NCBI RefSeq assembly: GCF_000981805.1
Contig: NZ_CP011132.1
Coordinates: forward strand, 4,278,001 to 4,342,000
Length of the DNA stretch: 64,000 bases
Direction of reading: 5' to 3'
From: Citrobacter amalonaticus Y19
GTDB taxonomy: Bacteria > Pseudomonadota > Gammaproteobacteria > Enterobacterales > Enterobacteriaceae
Shown here: piece by piece, positions 61,602 to 64,000 of the stretch
Numbering within the stretch: the first letter of the stretch is position 1
Layout: each line of letters begins with the position of its first letter
The notes under the pieces: model-generated
Seen by the model: only the letters and a program-made list of their open reading frames with translations
Told to the model about the DNA's origin: nothing
Databases searched by the model: none
Position numbers and translations under genes: made by a program

Positions 61602-61698
61602 AATGCCAATGCCCGTTAATCGATAAGCTTTAAATAATCACCCGGCATTTCTTTATGATAAATAATAATCAAATTGATAAAATCAAAATGAGAAAAAT

Positions 61699-63465
61699 AT
61701 GAATAACGCCATAAGTCATAAATTTCATTATATTAGCCGTCAGGAACGGCAGGAATTGTTAGCAGTTGCGCGCGGTGAAGCGGTTGCTGATTATATTATT
61801 GATAATGTCATCCTTCTCGATATTATCAATGGCGGAGAAATGACCGGTCCTATCGTGATCAAAGGGCGGCATATCGCGGGTATCGGAGCAGAGTATCGTG
61901 ACACCCCGGCATTACGGCGTGTCGATGCCCACGGTGCAACGGCAGTTCCCGGCTTTATCGATTCGCACCTGCACATTGAATCCAGCATGATGATGCCGGT
62001 CACATTTGAAACCGCAACGCTGCCGCGTGGGCTCACCACTGTCGTTTGCGATCCCCATGAAATCGTCAATGTGATGGGTGAAAAGGGATTTTCCTGGTTT
62101 GTCCGTTGCGCCGAACTGGCAAAGCAAAATCAGTATCTGCAGGTGAGTTCCTGCGTTCCAGCCCTGGAGGGATGCGATGTGAATGGCGCGCGTTTCACCC
62201 TCGACCAGATGCAGGCCTGGCGCGATCACCCGCTGGTCGCCGGACTGGCGGAAGTGATGGATTACCCGGGCGTCATTGCCGGACAAAACACGTTGCTCGA
62301 CAAAATGGATGCCTTCCGCCATCTGACGCTGGACGGTCATTGTCCTGGGCTGAGCGGTAAAGCGCTCAACGCCTACATCGCCGCCGGAATCGAGAACTGC
62401 CACGAGAGCTACACGCTGGAAGAGGGTCGTCGCAAACTGCAACTCGGGATGGCGCTGATGATCCGCGAAGGTTCCGCTGCCCGCAATCTCGACGCGCTGG
62501 CACCGCTCATCAACGCCTTCAACAGCCCACAATGCCTGCTCTGCACTGACGACCGCAACCCCTGGGAAATCGCGCATGAGGGGCATATTGATGCACTGAT
62601 TCGCCGACTGATTTTACAGCATCACGTCCCGCTACACGTCGCGTACCGCGTCGCCAGTTGGTCAGCGGCACGTCATTTTGGCCTGCGCCATCTTGGCTTA
62701 CTGGCCCCCGGAAAGCAGGCGGATATCGTTCTGCTCAGCGATGCCCGCAACGTGGCGGTACAGCAAGTGTTTGTCAAAGGAGAACCCGTTGACGCTGAAC
62801 GCCTGAAAGCCGGGGAACCGGCAAGGCTGGCGCAAACCGTTCCGCCGTATGGCAATACCATTGCGCGACACCCCGTCTGCGCCGATGACTTTCCACTGCA
62901 TTTCACTCCCGGTAAACGCTATCGGGTGATTGATGTTATCCCTAACGAACTGGTGACGGGCGCCAGTGCCTGCATGTGCACCGCCGAGGGCTTCGATCGC
63001 CATGATATTTGCTATATCGCCGTACTTGAACGCTACGGTCAGCAGTCGCCCCCGGCCTACGGTTTATTAGGCGGATTCGGTCTGCGTGAAGGCGCGCTGG
63101 CGGCAACGGTCAGCCACGACAGCCATAACATTGTGGTGATCGGTTGCAGCGCTGATGAGATGGCTCTGGCGGTTAATCAGGTGATTGAAGATGGCGGCGG
63201 ACTCTGCGTCGTTCGTAACGGTCAGGTGCAATGCCATTTGCCGCTGCCGATTGCCGGATTAATGAGTACCGACACCGCCGAGTCGCTGGCCGGACAGATA
63301 GATGCGCTAAAAACAGCAGGTCGCGAGTGTGGCACACTGCCCGATGAGCCTTTTATCCAGATGGCATTTCTCTCCTTACCGGTGATCCCCGCACTAAAAC
63401 TCACCAGTCAGGGACTGTTTGACGGTGAAACCTTTACCTTCACCTCTCAGGAGATCGCTGACTGA
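61699..63465 (+). CDS. ade: Adenine deaminase
   Basis: A 588-residue amidohydrolase-family enzyme converting adenine to hypoxanthine and ammonia, of E. coli length. The metal-binding motif GFIDSHLHIESSMM lies near residues 92-105. Further conserved blocks are VVCDPHEIVNVMG near 118, LDGHCPGLSG near 215, LCTDDRNPWEIAHEGHID near 278, and the C-terminal HDSHNIVVIGCS near 475. It is divergent from adeQ. In E. coli the gene is H-NS-silenced; whether that holds here is unknown. Confidence 0.96.
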   Translation: MNNAISHKFHYISRQERQELLAVARGEAVADYIIDNVILLDIINGGEMTGPIVIKGRHIAGIGAEYRDTPALRRVDAHGATAVPGFIDSHLHIESSMMMPVTFETATLPRGLTTVVCDPHEIVNVMGEKGFSWFVRCAELAKQNQYLQVSSCVPALEGCDVNGARFTLDQMQAWRDHPLVAGLAEVMDYPGVIAGQNTLLDKMDAFRHLTLDGHCPGLSGKALNAYIAAGIENCHESYTLEEGRRKLQLGMALMIREGSAARNLDALAPLINAFNSPQCLLCTDDRNPWEIAHEGHIDALIRRLILQHHVPLHVAYRVASWSAARHFGLRHLGLLAPGKQADIVLLSDARNVAVQQVFVKGEPVDAERLKAGEPARLAQTVPPYGNTIARHPVCADDFPLHFTPGKRYRVIDVIPNELVTGASACMCTAEGFDRHDICYIAVLERYGQQSPPAYGLLGGFGLREGALAATVSHDSHNIVVIGCSADEMALAVNQVIEDGGGLCVVRNGQVQCHLPLPIAGLMSTDTAESLAGQIDALKTAGRECGTLPDEPFIQMAFLSLPVIPALKLTSQGLFDGETFTFTSQEIAD

Positions 63466-63499
63466 TTTCAGGCCGCCGTCGTCAGAAACAGGCATAAAA

Positions 63500-63528
63500 A
63501 ACGCGCTTACCTAAACGATAAGCGCGTT
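63500..63528 (-). terminator. Intrinsic terminator of the right-edge gene
   Basis: AACGCGCTTA and TAAGCGCGTT form a 10-bp perfect stem with a 9-nt loop; on the minus strand it is followed by TTTT. It ends the minus-strand gene at 63549 and faces the ade 3' end. Confidence 0.8.
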
Positions 63529-63548
63529 GCTGTTCAAGCCTTGAGCGC

Positions 63549-64000
63549 TCAGGCGATGCCGGTGGTGACCGTAAATGTCCGGGTTTGCTGCGGTTGAACC
63601 TCAAGCAACGTGCCGTTTCGCTGGGCGGCGAGAAATCCTTCCGGACGGCAGGTGGCAGGCAGGGCAAATGCCGCGACCTGCTGATCGCCGTTATACAGGA
63701 TCCAACGGGTCACGTAGTTGAGTTCCGAACTGGCGAAACGGGTAACAAACGTGGTGCCATCCGGGGCGATCATGCGAAATTCAGGGTTATCCGTGTACTG
63801 GTCCAGCGTGTCGGCAAAGAAGACAATTTCCGGATCGTAAAAGTCGGGTTCATTGAGCGCCGCCAGCGACGCTTCGCCTTGTAAGATCCGTTGATTAAAC
63901 GCCAGCCACTGTTCGGTGGGTTTCACATGCGCCGGGACCGATTCGCGAAGCCGCAGCGCCTCATCCGGAATATTCTGGCTGAAAGTCGCCTCCGGCACAT
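63549..64000 (-). CDS. Aldose 1-epimerase-like protein, C-terminal part (cut by the window edge)
   Basis: About 150 residues, open through the right edge, so the true start lies outside. The segment FRMIAPDGTTFVTRFASSELNYVTRWILYNGDQQVAAFALPATCRPEGFLAAQRNGTLLEVQPQQTRTFTVTTG is the C-terminal beta-sandwich pattern of a galactose-mutarotase-like sugar epimerase. It probably interconverts sugar anomers for a catabolic cluster to the right. The family call is moderate because the catalytic N-terminal half is missing from view. Confidence 0.6.
   Translation of the reverse strand, partial: VPEATFSQNIPDEALRLRESVPAHVKPTEQWLAFNQRILQGEASLAALNEPDFYDPEIVFFADTLDQYTDNPEFRMIAPDGTTFVTRFASSELNYVTRWILYNGDQQVAAFALPATCRPEGFLAAQRNGTLLEVQPQQTRTFTVTTGIA

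Overview
The window reads as a chromosomal stretch of an enteric bacterium (Enterobacteriaceae). The gene order yicG-ligB-gmk-rpoZ-spoT-trmH-recG-xanP-yicH ... yicI-yicJ-selC ... yicL-nlpA ... yicS-nepI-yicN-adeQ-ade follows the Escherichia/Salmonella/Citrobacter backbone around selC. Near-full-length agreement with E. coli proteins, together with a D-glucosaminate (dga) operon known from Salmonella next to nlpA, makes Citrobacter or a close relative the best guess. This is inference from remembered proteins; no search was run.

Layout. (1) 1-3.0 kb: a small foreign segment with an intact IS3-family (IS407-group-like) element bounded by a TACA target duplication, then an AlpA-type regulator and a plasmid-like replication initiator. 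(2) 3.2-11.6 kb: core genes yicG, ligB, then the gmk-rpoZ-spoT-trmH-recG operon. (3) 11.6-18.8 kb: a chaperone/usher fimbrial operon with four tandem pilin paralogues sits where E. coli carries gltS. (4) 18.8-22.2 kb: xanP (with a PurR-type box) and yicH. (5) 22.3-31 kb: sugar catabolism, with a PTS EIICB, a GH4 phospho-glycosidase, an RpiR regulator, an FHS-type sugar symporter, and yicIJ for alpha-xylosides. (6) 31.3 kb: selC, with no island inserted at its 3' end. (7) 31.4-34.5 kb: a GNAT, an Old Yellow Enzyme, a BhsA-like small protein and yicL. (8) 34.6-41.8 kb: a second fimbrial operon, with two chaperones and a terminal LuxR-type regulator, preceded by a long AT-rich control region holding a perfect FNR-type palindrome with two GATC sites. 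(9) 41.8-50.3 kb: nlpA and the sigma-54-dependent dga operon with its activator dgaR. (10) 50.3-57.5 kb: a GNAT, yicS, and a LacI-controlled lactose/cellobiose-type PTS operon with a GH1 enzyme and a sugar porin. (11) 57.5-64 kb: nepI, a RelE/Xre toxin-antitoxin pair, yicN, adeQ, ade and a partial mutarotase-like gene.

How the parts fit. Much of the window is about colonisation and scavenging: two fimbrial systems, three phosphotransferase systems for glycosides or amino-sugar acids, an alpha-xyloside cluster, and purine salvage and export (xanP, nepI, adeQ, ade). The least explained signals are regulatory: the hairpin over the yicG ribosome-binding site, the 18-bp palindrome upstream of the first fimbrial operon, the FNR/GATC region of the second, and the repeat cluster upstream of the plasmid-like rep gene. 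I did not find a clearly unprecedented multi-gene system. The two fimbrial loci are the most individual parts of the sequence.
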